Both the position numbers and the translations under genes were made by a program. A stretch of 64,000 bases of DNA. Origin: Euglena gracilis. Lineage: Eukaryota > Euglenida > Euglenophyceae > Euglenales. Below, piece after piece: positions 55,530 through 64,000 of this stretch. Positions within the stretch are counted from its first letter, which is position 1, and the number at the start of each line of letters is the position of its first letter. The stretch spans positions 6,866,010-6,930,009 of the forward strand of contig CP154955.1 in the NCBI GenBank assembly GCA_039621445.1, written 5' to 3'. The notes under the pieces are model-generated. The model was not told the origin of the DNA. It was given only the letters and a program-made list of their open reading frames with translations, and searched no databases.

Positions 55530-56364
55530 GAGCAGGACCGAGGGCACCCCGCGTTGGGCTCCCTCTGGACCCGGAGACACAGCAGCCTGGGCCTCCGGTG
55601 CAGGTGCTGTGGCCAGGTCACGGATGAGTTCCTCTGGGATCCGATATTTCAGGTGCCTGGGCAGGTTTTGGTGTTTGCTGCTGAGCCGAATTTTGTGCTG
55701 TCCCTTCCGTCCCCCCTCAGGTACTGTGCCTTCCAGGTTGGAGCAGGTCCGGCCGTCACACACCCGTGGCCGGAGACCCAGGACATGGGGGCTGCCCCAT
55801 ATCCTGGTGGGCTTCTGGTAGCCCCAGTCTGCATACTGGCAGTAATCCACGTCCACGTGTGGGATCCCTGCCATGTACCTGCGGGTCCGCAGATACCCGT
55901 ACCGGGGGTTTTCCAGCAACCACCGCTGTGGGCGGAGGTACCGAATGATGGCCAGGGCCCGCTGCACCAGCTGATCAGCCAATTTAAAATCTCGTTCCCT
56001 GGTGGTCAGGGCCAGGCTGAATTCGGTGCAGGGGACCCCGCACACCACCACCTCAAAATCCCCAGGCTGGAACTTTTTTTTAAAATTCCATTTCAGCACG
56101 TCAACACAAATGTCTGGCCGCCACCTGGGGTCCACGTCCACCGACGTGACCTGGTAACCCAGGCTGCGGTAGACGTCCCCCACTGAACCTGTCCCGCAGA
56201 ACAGGTCCAGCATCCGCCTGGGCTCGTCCGCTCTCCCCACCTGCCCCAGGTGTGCCGGCTTGACCTCCCCTGTGGCCCCCCCGGTCCCTGGGGGTGGCCC
56301 TGAAAAATGTGTCCCGAACCTGGTTTTTTTCTCCCTCCCCTTTCGTGTCACCTCCTCCCGCGTG
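55530..56364 (-). CDS. Cytosine-C5 DNA-methyltransferase-like domain
   Basis: Motif I, MLDLFCGTGSVGDVY (SAM binding); motif II-like VTSVDVDP; motif IV, VPCTEFSLA, with the Pro-Cys nucleophile; motif VI, WLLENPRYG; then DVDYCQYADWGYQKPTRIWG and a C-terminal LKYRIPEELIRDL box. These match the compact phage/algal-type C5 methyltransferases (PCTEYS, IENP, YRKRTRIW, RYRIP). It would methylate cytosine in DNA, perhaps the element's own. It is fused in frame to the protease. DNMT capture by retrotransposons has been reported in dinoflagellates and charophytes; whether this one is the same lineage cannot be told here. Confidence 0.85.
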
Positions 56365-57198
56365 CATCGGTCTGGGTGCCCACAGCAAAAAGGCTGTGAT
56401 GGCCCACTTGGTCCCCCGGCACAACTCCTCCCCTCTGCCGAAAAATCGTGTTGCCTGAGGGAACGTGACTTGGCGCACTGCCAAGCCACTGGCCTCCCTG
56501 TACCAACGCCGCCCCGGCCACCTGGGGATCACCAGGATGGCATGGGCCTGATCCCTCCTGATTTTTTTGAGAACCTCCTGTATTTTTTTATAAGGTGGGT
56601 TGATCCACAAAACCTCCATGCCCCAGTCCTGTTTGAAGACATCTTCCCCTTCCGCACTCTCTGGCGCCCACCAGCGGATAAACCTGCGGTTTTCTTTGGC
56701 AGAAAAGGCGTCGACCTCCGGCTGGACCCCCAGGCGGCGGAGTACGTCCCTGACATACTCCTCCCGGACGTGGTAGTCCTGGGAGATCCACCGGGAGGGC
56801 GACCTCCCAAACCCTGAGGAACGGGCTGGGAGTGGTGCTGGGGCTTGCCGTGGTTTGGGAGTTGAGGTGGAAGGTGCGGTCCTGACGCACCTCACCTGGC
56901 GAATCGAAAAACCTGAATCCCTTTCCGTGCTGGGGGCGGTTTCATCCGTGCCCTTGATGGTTTGAGGAACGTTGATGACCTCCCTCGCTGCCTCCCTGAT
57001 TGATGCCTGTGAGAGCGTTTTTTTTTTTTGTCTTAGAAATTTTCCCTCCCTTCCTGGTGCTGTGATCTGCGGTAGGCTGGGTGTGCTGGAACCCGAAGAC
57101 CTCTGGGCGGCCTGCTGCGGAGGGCCAGCCGCCTTGCGTCCCTTCCCCCTTTGTCCCGTGCCTGAATTCTGACCCGAGCCCCCCCATGGACTGCCCAC
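56365..57198 (-). CDS. Adenine-methyltransferase-like (NPPY) domain
   Basis: After a Ser/Pro/Lys-rich linker the frame reads ISQDYHVREEYVRDVLRRLG, PEVDAFSAKENRRFIRWW, EDVFKQDWGMEVLWINPPYK, AHAILVIPRWPGRRWY, and TKWAITAFLLW. The VD(A/L)F...NPPY...P.WP layout is that of Dam/phage N6-adenine-methyltransferase-like modules found in DIRS and some gypsy elements. NPPY is the amino-methyltransferase catalytic motif. The SAM-binding motif is not obvious, so activity is uncertain. It ends about 150 bp before the C5 domain, one frame apart (shift near 56360). Confidence 0.68.
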
Positions 57199-57506
57199 AC
57201 TGGTGAAAAGCGCAGACCAGGGGTTGGCAGAGTTGAATGAGAGGGCCTGCTGGCCCCCCCAGCCCCTTTTCGTGTCTCAGTCAGGGGGGGCTGGGGGGAC
57301 TGTGCAGGTCCAGGTCCGGATCTGCCTTTGGACCTTCCCTTGTCCAAAACCCAACCCTTTCCGTGAACCCTTTCCTCACCCCCCTTCCGAGGGCCGTGCT
57401 GGGGGCACCCTGGGCCCCCGTCCCCTCCCTTCTGGCCCCCGCATTTTCAGGCACTCCCCCGCCGTGGTGGCGTGGAAGTCCCCTTCCGCTTTCCCCTTCT
57501 CCACCA

Positions 57507-58904
57507 GCACTGTCGTGCCAGATGTCCCGTTTTCCCGCACTCATAACACTTCTTTCCTGGGCATTACCGAGACCAGTGATCTGTGGCCCCGCACTGGCTG
57601 CAGGGCTGGTCCACCGAGGGGCCACTCCGGGGGCTTCTCGGGGGGGGTTTGTTCCCTGTTGGTGGCTGGGTGGGGGGTTGGGGACCTGGCTGGGCGAAAA
57701 TCTGGGCCGCCCTTGCCAGCTCCCTTGCCGAACCCCTTCCCATTTTGCCCCGGGCTGGGTGACCTGCCTCCCTCCCGTCCCTTTCCAGGTGACCCGCCCC
57801 GGTGCTGTGATTGCCTGTCCTGTGGCCCCTCAGGGCCTTTGGGGGGTCCTGCCCTTGCTCATCCTTCAGCTGGCTGTGAAACTGTTTTCTGGGGCTGGGC
57901 TGGCCTGGCTTCTGGGATTTTACTTCGGAGACTGAAAAATTGTCGAGGCCCCCAGCCCAGTGGTCCTCCTGGTGGGCTGGGACCCCCCGTCCACCCCAAG
58001 AACGGCCATAGCTGTCAGACCGTTCCTGGCACCGCAGCTCATTTTCAGCATGTCGAAAGACCTCCTCCAGTGCCAGCTTTGTTTCGTGGGGGGTGATTTT
58101 CACTGTATTGCCCCCCTGCAGCGTGGCCCTGTTCCTCATCATCAGCCTCTGCAGCGCCCGCCGGCTGTAGAGCTTGATGAGGAAGGAGTCCCGGTGTGCC
58201 CTGAGTGTCACCGGCTCCCCCTCACCCACAGCCTCCTGGGCGAGTTGTGCTGCCTTCTACACTGTCAACCCTGGGATGTGCCACAGCCGCACTGTGGGCG
58301 CATCCTGATTTTTCCGTGTCTGTTCTCTGATTATGGACCTTCGCATGGAATCTGGGACCTGCTGTAAAACCAGGGCCTGTGCTTCCTCCTCAGAGGGGTT
58401 TTCCATCCGACAGAAAATTAATTTAAACTGACTTTCATATTCACGCCACGCTGGGAGGGTTAACTTGCCTGTGTTGACCGGTCTGAGGGCCCAGAGCTGC
58501 TCATGCAGCGAGGCCTGGATGTCACCGCCGTATTTCTGGGCCAGCCAGTTCCAGAAATCTTGGAACCTGACACATTCCCCCATCTCCTGTCGCCGCTGGA
58601 GTTCCAGCCGGCTGCTGTGGTCCAGGCAGCCGGTCAGAACAAGCATTTTAAATTCCTCCCCCACTGGCTGTCCTATGGAAACCTGCTGCATGTAGAGCTG
58701 AAATTTTACTGAAAAATCATGAAAATCACCTTTCAGCTCTGGTTTTACAAGGTCTTTGGTGAGGAGTGTCGCCAGCGGCCCCAAAAAAACATGCTGGCTG
58801 CTGGGCTGGGGGCTGCTAGCGCCACGTGGACTGGAGCTGCCTGGACCACCCGGACCCAGGCTCCCGTGTCCTGGGACCCAAAGGCCAGAGGGGCAGCGCT
58901 GCAC
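57507..58904 (-). CDS. gag capsid-like region and CCHC zinc knuckles
   Basis: The capsid-like helical part contains KPELKGDFHDFSVKFQLYM, CLDHSSRLELQRRQEMGE, FWNWLAQKYGGD and WREYESQFKLIFCRME. The same frame passes TAG at 58257-58259 (IPGLTV before, KAAQLAQEAVGEG after). It continues through RALQRLMMRNRATLQGG to two zinc knuckles: CSQCGATDHWSR, TAA (57564-57566), C, then CYECGKTGHLARQC. The TAA falls exactly in the spacer of the first C-x2-C-x4-H-x4-C knuckle. The frame before 58904 continues in a neighbouring frame after a shift at an A7 run near 58790. Confidence 0.82.
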
Positions 58905-59999
58905 GATGCTACCCCAACCTCAGGGGCCCAGGCGAAAGGGTCCATCGCCCCCGTGAACTCCCCTCCTGCGGGGAACCCACGGGGCTGGGGGGGGCACTGG
59001 TGCTCGGGTGATGTCATTACAGGTTGATCCCTGCCCTGGCCCTGTAGATCTGCTGTGCCTGCTGCCTGTGCTTTCGCTGTGCTGGAATGTCCCGTCGTTC
59101 GTGAATTTTGCTGAGTCTGTTGCTGCTCCTGGGCTCCCAACCTGGCCAAAAAATTAAAAAATCCGTGAGCTTTAATCTGGCGTTCCGCTTCCTCCCAATC
59201 CACCCCCTGGAACCCGAACGTGCCAGGTGTCTGGGCAGCTGGGGTCCCTCCAGCAGCGGGGACCTGCACCGGACTGCCCCCCGCAGCCATGGGACCCCGG
59301 GGCTGGCTGCCCCCCGCAGCCATGGGGCCCTGGGGCAGGCTGCCCCCGCAGCCATGGGACCCTGGGGCTGGCTGCCCCTTGGTGTCGAAGGGCCCACGCT
59401 GGCTGGGGGTGCATCCCCCCCTGCAGATGCAACAAAACCAGGGACAACGCTGGGAGTCCTGGCCACTGAACCCACTGAACCCAGGGAAAACGGCTGAGGC
59501 AGAACTGGGTTTTGCAAAACGGTCACTGGTGAAACACTGAGAATCCGGCCCCCCACAGCGGCATCACAAGCCACTGGGGGAGCACCACTGGGAACAGGGG
59601 AAAAAACCACAGATGTTTCGGCAGACAGGACCCTGCCCCTCTGGGGGCCAGAACCCGAAAACCCACTGGGAAAAACTGCAGCTACAGAAGCTGGGCCCGG
59701 GCATACCACTTCCCCGGGAATTTGGATCACTGCCTCCGCTGCCCCGCTGCTGGGGCCAGCAGAGAGCCCCTGGGGGGCCACAGGCCCCTGGCCTCCCAAC
59801 AGACTCGGATGGGCTGGTAGCTGGTGTTGGGGGCCAGCAGGCATATTGCCCCCCGCGGCACCCGAGCCAGTCACTCTCTGGGCCCCCGGTATGGGCTGTG
59901 TCTGGTCTGTGGTTGCCGAGGGCACTCTGGCTTCGGGGCCTCGGGGGTCCTCGCTCTCCGGCCCCACTCCTCTGGGTGGCCCTGGTAGCTCCTGTGAAA
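58905..59999 (-). CDS. gag proline/glutamine-rich linker
   Basis: Low-complexity sequence with short tandem repeats (GSQPRGPMAAGGSQ) at about 59285-59385 and a folded-looking piece (FQGVDWEEAERQIKAHGFF) near 59200. A frame change coincides with a C6-to-C5 difference between otherwise equal repeat units near 59345, pointing to a homopolymer indel. Confidence 0.65.
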
Positions 60000-61760
60000 A
60001 AAAAAAAAAAAATTCAAAATTTTCGATTTTCTTTTGCAAAACGAAAAGCCGATTTTTTATTTCGGCATTTTCTTTTGGTGTCCCCCTTATCGTTGAGTCC
60101 GCCTCCATCAGCAGGGCGTTGTGAGCCTGGATCACCTGCCCGTGGGTGGTGACCTCGGCCCACAGCTCCTGAAGGCTGTGGCCCTGCCCCTCAGCCCTGG
60201 TCCTTAGCTCCCTTATCTCCTCCTTTATGGCCCCTTGTTGTTCGGCGATGGTTGAGGCCTGGCCGTCCAGTTCGGCCCCAAAATTATGCAGGGCCTTGGC
60301 GATCCCTGCATTTTTTTCTCGCCGCCCCCCGAGTTCACCCGTCAGCTGGTTTAATTTTTGGTCCAGGGCCTCGGCCTGGGCCTGCTACCGCCCGCTGGCC
60401 AGCTCCTGGCTCCTCATCACCTCCTCCGTCGTCCGGACGGAGGTGATGATCAGCTCCTCAAAAATTTTCACCGCCCAGCCATCGCCTCGCTGAACCCCTG
60501 CCCTTCAATTGGCTGGTGACCCTGGCCGGCGATGGCCTCGAGCCCTTGGACCCTCGGGGCTAGTTGGGCCACAGTCCACAGAGTTGGTCACCAGCTCGCT
60601 GAGGGCCGTCATCCCCCCAGCAAAAGTTTCCATTTGCCCCTGCTGCAGCCTTTGAAAATTTTCATCCAGCTGGGACGCTAGCCCAGCCTGGGTTCTTTCC
60701 ATTTGCTCCGCCACTGCTTGAAAGTTTTCCGTGACCCGCTGAAATTGCAGGGACACCAACTGCTCCAGGCGGTAACTGAAGCAGCTGTGGTGGCCCCCGC
60801 TTCAGCAAGCCGACTTTGCAGGTCGCCAACCCAACCGTCCAACCGCTGGATCTCCTGCCCCAGAACCACTGAGGCAGCGGCCTGTGCCTCCGCCTCCTCC
60901 CACAACCTCTGGGGGGGGTGCGGGGGGTGCCTCCCCTTCGGGCTCTGTTCTGGCACCAACCCCCCCTGGGCTGTCTGGTCCTCGTCCTCCATCAAATCCC
61001 CTGCTGGGGCAAGCTGCTGCAGGTGCCACTGCGTGGCTTGGTCCGGGGCATGGCTTTGGTGCCCATCATGCCCGGGCCCGGCATGCACCAGCGAGCAATG
61101 GTCGGGCCCGGCTGGGAAATGCCCAGACCCGACGTGGCTCACCGGCGCATGTGCCGGCCCGGCGTCCCCAGGGTTTTGCCAGGGCCCCCCTTCCAGCAAA
61201 AGCGGCTGGGTCTGGTTTGAAAATTCTTCTTCATCTTCTTCTTCTGGTTCTTGCTCTTCTTCTTTGATCTTCCCCCGCATGGCGAATTGCCACATGACCG
61301 GCCTCTTCATGTCATGCACAAACTCCGGCATGACCGGGCTGGGCATGCCAGAGAGCAGTCCCAGGGTGCCAGGCAGTGCCAAGCCGGACCCAGAATGTTG
61401 TTGCTGCTGGGGGTCCGGCTGGGCTGGCCCAGCAATGGCCAGGAGCTGCTGGCCCTGGCTGTAATGGCTGGGACTGTCATGGCTGTGGCTTGCTTCGTCG
61501 TCGTCCTCCTCCTGTGATTCATAATCGGGGAGTGGCTCCCCAGGCTCACATAGTGTGAGCCCAGACGGCTCAAACCCTCCTCTGCGACCATGTAGGGGTT
61601 GCCTCTCCTGAGGTCCCTGCGAAGGGACCCCTGGCGGCGCAATCCGCGTAGGATCGTTTTTACTTGCGCCCGTCGGGCCCACCTGGTGGGGGTTTTCCCC
61701 TTGGAGGAAAAGTGGGGTATGGGTGGGTGTTGGTAAGGATGGCGATGTTGGAAATGACAT
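60000..61760 (-). CDS. gag N-terminal region with coiled coil, starting inside the 5' LTR
   Basis: The open frame begins within the LTR (MSFPTSPSLPTPTHTPLFLQ from 61760) and crosses the LTR edge and primer-binding site without a stop. It continues through an acidic segment (KEEEQEPEEEDEEEF) and His/Pro-rich repeats. After shifts near 60775 and 60540, a long coiled coil follows (VSLQFQRVTENFQAVAEQME; KIFEELIITSVRTTEEVMR; QAQAEALDQKLNQLTGEL). TAG 60385-60387 lies in phase between ELASGR and QAQAEALD. Coiled coils at gag N-termini usually drive particle assembly. Real initiation could be further in. Confidence 0.65.
61573..61590 (-). promoter_or_regulatory. Candidate tRNA primer-binding site
   Basis: Directly next to the 5' LTR the minus strand reads TGGTCGCAGAGGAGGGTT. 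It starts with TGG, complementary to a tRNA 3' CCA. The tRNA cannot be named safely. Confidence 0.7.
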
Positions 61761-62259
61761 ACTTTTGCCTCAACAAATGAACTTGGATACTTGGTCAATG
61801 AGACTTGAACTTGATATTGTAATTGTATTTCCTTGATTTGTCCTTGAATTGACTTGCAAGCAAACAATTGGTGAACACAAATGACAGTATGTGTGAACAG
61901 AGCCCTGTGAACAGGAAATGTACAATTGAGGGGGGCTACAGCTGGGGGGGCTACTTGGTATACTTTGCGCAATTCTTAATGAATTGCGCCATCCCAAGCG
62001 CCCACCAAGAGGGTCCGCATGCTTGCGCAAAGCCCAGCAGGGCTTGCACATCCCCTTGGGGGTTGCCTGTTGGCCCCCTCAACCTGCCTCCTCCTTTACC
62101 TTCCCTTGGCTTGGTCAAAATGGGCTGTTGGGCCCCCTTGGGGGCCAGTGGGGCCTCAAAAGGCCCTTGGGGGCCTTGGAGCCCCCTTTCGGCCCTTCGT
62201 GGCCCCTTTGGGCCCCCTTGGGACCCCTCCTTGGGGCGGGCACCCTCGGACCGCGCACA
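61591..62259 (-). repeat. 5' LTR
   Basis: 669 bp; same ends as the 3' LTR. Differences from it are mostly single substitutions plus one G-run length change near 61950. Confidence 0.95.
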
Positions 62260-62263
62260 GGTC
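62260..62263. repeat. 4-bp target-site duplication, right
   Basis: GGTC, pairing with 49165-49168. Confidence 0.8.
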
Positions 62264-62735
62264 CAAAGCTAAATTGGGCTGGAATCCCGCTGAGTTTTGA
62301 TCACTTTTGACCAAAGCATTTTACATTTTTGAATCTGGGGGATCTGAAGTTTTTTCCAACTTTGCCCAGGGAAATTGAAAACATTCCTCGCCCAGCACCT
62401 CAAATTGAATTATTTCGTCCACTCTCCTCCTTGCACATTACTCCCAAGGATATTTGTTTCCCCCTCAATCTCCATTTCACACAGGGGGGGCTGAAATTTG
62501 TGCTAAGGGGACAATTCCTGTTTCTCCTCCACCAGCCAAAAAGGCTGATCAATGCCCGCTCCCAGCCTGGGGGGGCAAAAGAGAAAAATTTCCTGTACGG
62601 AGGATTCCACCCATATCCGACAAGATCGGCTGAAAAAAGTAAAAACCACAGCAAAAATCTGTGGCACAAGGGAAAGTTGTCCCGTACGGAGGATATCACC
62701 TATCTCCCACCGTTTTGGCTGAAAATCTGCCAAAG
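62264..62735 (+). other. Right flank of the LTR element, possible plus-strand coding
   Basis: A plus frame from about 62327 to TGA 62752-62754 reads IENIPRPAPQIELFRPLSSL, then GQFLFLLHQPKRLINARSQ. It is followed by an ~86-bp tandem repeat encoding YGGFHPYPT and, one frame over, YGGYHLSPT. It conflicts with the minus ORF downstream only partly. The product is unknown and the strand is uncertain. Confidence 0.35.
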
Positions 62736-63593
62736 TCACAGGAAATTTCTGTGACGGGGAAAGGGAAAATTAACTTTTTTTGCTTGAAAAATGAAAGATC
62801 CTTGTGTGAGACAACGCCTGGTTTTTTTTTTGTGGGAGCAAATACGTGCCACTTTGTAAATGGGACCCTGCTGCCCAGAATAAATCTTGCTTAAAGTGCA
62901 TGCCGTTGGCAAAAACTGTGGGGAGTCTTGAGAAAATTCCAGAAGATTCTGGGTCCTCGATGTAATTCGTGCTGAAATTGGCCAAGTTGATTGTGAAAAA
63001 ACTTCTAGGGTCTGAAAATCCCGTGGTAACCTATGAAAATCTGCCCGGAATTCACTTTTCTGAAGAATATGTGGTAATGCGACAAGTAAATCTGGCAAGA
63101 AAGATCTTCCTAAAAAATCTGTAGATGGAATGCATCGTGGCACCAAAATTTTACCACCTGAGACTTCTGAAAGCCTACAATACTTCGGGTTCTTTAGTAG
63201 CCTTAGGGCTGTGGTTGGGGGTTGTATGCTGACACACCATTGTTGTGTGTTGTATGTGTCCACAGCTTCTGTACTGCGCGCAGCTTCAATACCGATCAGC
63301 TTCGACAATGTCTTTGTTGTAACTTCAGCTTCAACCTTCTTTCTTGACTTTATTCTGTGTCTTTCTTCTGCTTCAGCTGCCTGGCGGGCCTCGCTCTGGC
63401 CGGAGGATCCGGGTAGGACCTCCATGAAATCCCGACCTTGGCTCGAAGTTTTTGCAGATCCTTCGGCCTCGGCTTTTTGTTGAGGCGGCCGCCGGGCTTC
63501 GAAGCCAAAATCTTCATTCTTTTTCTTTTTGTCCTTAGGCTTTTTCCATTGAATATTAAAATCCATTTTTTCTTCAATTTCTGGTTCTTGCAT
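62736..63593 (-). CDS. Unknown 285-codon ORF, charged N-terminus
   Basis: Start chosen at ATG 63591-63593 because this MQEPEIEEKMDF start is conserved in the copy at 43.8-44.3 kb. The N-terminal 55 residues are Lys/Glu/Pro-rich and nearly identical to that copy. An Ala/Glu-rich stretch (RQAAEAEERHRIKSRKKVEA) and then a Ser/Leu-rich part of lower coding quality follow; stop TGA. The plus strand over 62.66-63.16 kb also has coding-like frames with TAA 62892, TAA 62963 and TAG 63122, so only the N-terminal half is safe. Confidence 0.5.
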   Translation of the reverse strand: MQEPEIEEKMDFNIQWKKPKDKKKKNEDFGFEARRPPQQKAEAEGSAKTSSQGRDFMEVLPGSSGQSEARQAAEAEERHRIKSRKKVEAEVTTKTLSKLIGIEAARSTEAVDTYNTQQWCVSIQPPTTALRLLKNPKYCRLSEVSGGKILVPRCIPSTDFLGRSFLPDLLVALPHILQKSEFRADFHRLPRDFQTLEVFSQSTWPISARITSRTQNLLEFSQDSPQFLPTACTLSKIYSGQQGPIYKVARICSHKKKTRRCLTQGSFIFQAKKVNFPFPRHRNFL

Positions 63594-63933
63594 GCACAAT
63601 CGATTGATATTTTTTGTACTTGTACCAGTGCATTGGGTGGACAAAGAACCCTGTGTGTGAGATTGGGTTTGAAATTCGTGGGTTCCAGTGGGGACTTTCT
63701 CAGGTTAATTAGGGAAAATGGCAAATCGTACTGTGGAAAGTTGGTCGGCCGGTCTTGAAAATTTCAAAGAGTCGGCCCAGCAAGGTCAACAATTGAGTTC
63801 AGGCCTTCAAGCCGAACCATAATAATCTTTTCCCTGGGTTAAATTCGACTGAAAACCAAAAAGTGGTATTTCAGTGATTTTCAGCCCCACTAAGGCAAAT
63901 TTTGGCCAATTTTTGGGTTAGGACCCCTTTACA
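63425..63933 (-). repeat. Dispersed repeat with conserved ORF N-terminus, copy 2
   Basis: Same orientation and same right-hand limit (CCCCTTTACAC) as 43767-44266. The non-coding part (63660-63933) is as conserved as the ORF part, suggesting duplication of a promoter plus first exon or of an element end. Confidence 0.65.
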
Positions 63934-64000
63934 CCGGAATTGGCTCCCGCAAGATTCCTTTAAAAAATCTTTCCAAAATTTTACGGCTGTGAAACCCTTT
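63934..64000. other. Window end, nothing recognised
   Basis: 67 bases outside the repeat with no supported feature. Confidence 0.5.

Larger units (their letters stand above)
49169..62259 (-). mobile_element. Ty3/gypsy chromodomain LTR retrotransposon with two methyltransferase-like domains
   Basis: 13,091 bp, minus strand, TG...CA ends on each LTR, GGTC duplication, a candidate PBS next to the 5' LTR (61591-62259) and a purine tract next to the 3' LTR (49169-49838). By eye the LTRs differ at roughly 16 of 670 positions, so it is fairly young. Domain order: gag with coiled coil and CCHC knuckles, NPPY adenine-MTase-like domain, C5-cytosine-MTase-like domain, aspartic protease, RT, RNase H, integrase, chromodomain. 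The order PR-RT-RH-IN and the chromodomain place it in Ty3/gypsy. Frames shift about ten times, several at homopolymers. Confidence 0.95.

Noticed and set aside
52094-56817. Long plus-strand ORFs opposite pol
   Set aside because: They are shadows of the minus-strand pol domains, whose catalytic motifs are all on the other strand.
60505-60507. In-frame TGA as evidence that TGA is also read through
   Set aside because: The sequence just before this TGA is out of frame; another frame carries the coiled coil there, so the TGA is probably an effect of two nearby shifts.
43767-63933. Reading 43767-44266 and 63425-63933 as LTRs of an outer element that contains the gypsy element
   Set aside because: No target duplication, no clear TG...CA ends common to both, and no primer-binding site or polypurine tract next to them.

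Overview
The window looks like nuclear DNA of a eukaryotic alga or protist with a repeat-rich genome. Supporting signs are polypyrimidine-CAG 3' splice sites, degenerate TTAGGG/TTTAGGG arrays, a Penelope-like element, a chromodomain Ty3/gypsy element, and kilobases of satellite. No rRNA, tRNA, CRISPR array or bacterial operon was seen.

Layout. 1-18.7 kb is a mosaic of dispersed repeats, long perfect hairpins and minisatellites. It holds two copies of a small host-like exon (2.57 and 14.77 kb). The first copy is split by a 5.96-kb Penelope-like retroelement on the minus strand (2699-8656), flanked by a 13-bp target duplication and ended by 646-bp direct repeats. Its proteins carry GIY-YIG, reverse transcriptase, OTU protease-like, J-like and CCCH zinc-finger modules. 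18.7-30.56 kb is a 163-bp satellite in a higher-order pattern. 31-49 kb is less repetitive and has several unrecognised coding regions, a polyglutamine tract, palindrome clusters and foldback or TIR elements. 49169-62259 is a 13.1-kb Ty3/gypsy LTR retrotransposon on the minus strand with two ~670-bp LTRs, a 4-bp TSD, a candidate primer-binding site (PBS) and a polypurine tract (PPT). Its gag-pol order is gag, zinc knuckles, an adenine-MTase-like NPPY domain, a cytosine-C5-MTase domain, protease, RT, RNase H, integrase, chromodomain. The right flank carries a 285-codon ORF whose 5' part is repeated at 43.8-44.3 kb.

Two findings stand out. (1) In the gypsy element and in several unrelated minus-strand coding regions, reading frames run straight through TAA/TAG codons at places where glutamine would be natural, and these frames then end at TGA. 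A polyglutamine tract is likewise interrupted only by in-phase TAG. This suggests UAR may encode glutamine, as known in ciliates, several ulvophycean green algae, hexamitids and some oxymonads; decay by C-to-T changes is the alternative. With the plant-type telomere-like repeats and a Penelope-like element with N-terminal GIY-YIG, a green alga of the ulvophycean group is one reasonable guess. A dinoflagellate is not excluded, although its standard code would not fit. (2) One LTR retrotransposon carries two different DNA-methyltransferase-like domains upstream of its protease.

Many frames are broken by single-base shifts, often at homopolymers, so uncorrected sequencing errors and real decay cannot be separated from sequence alone.
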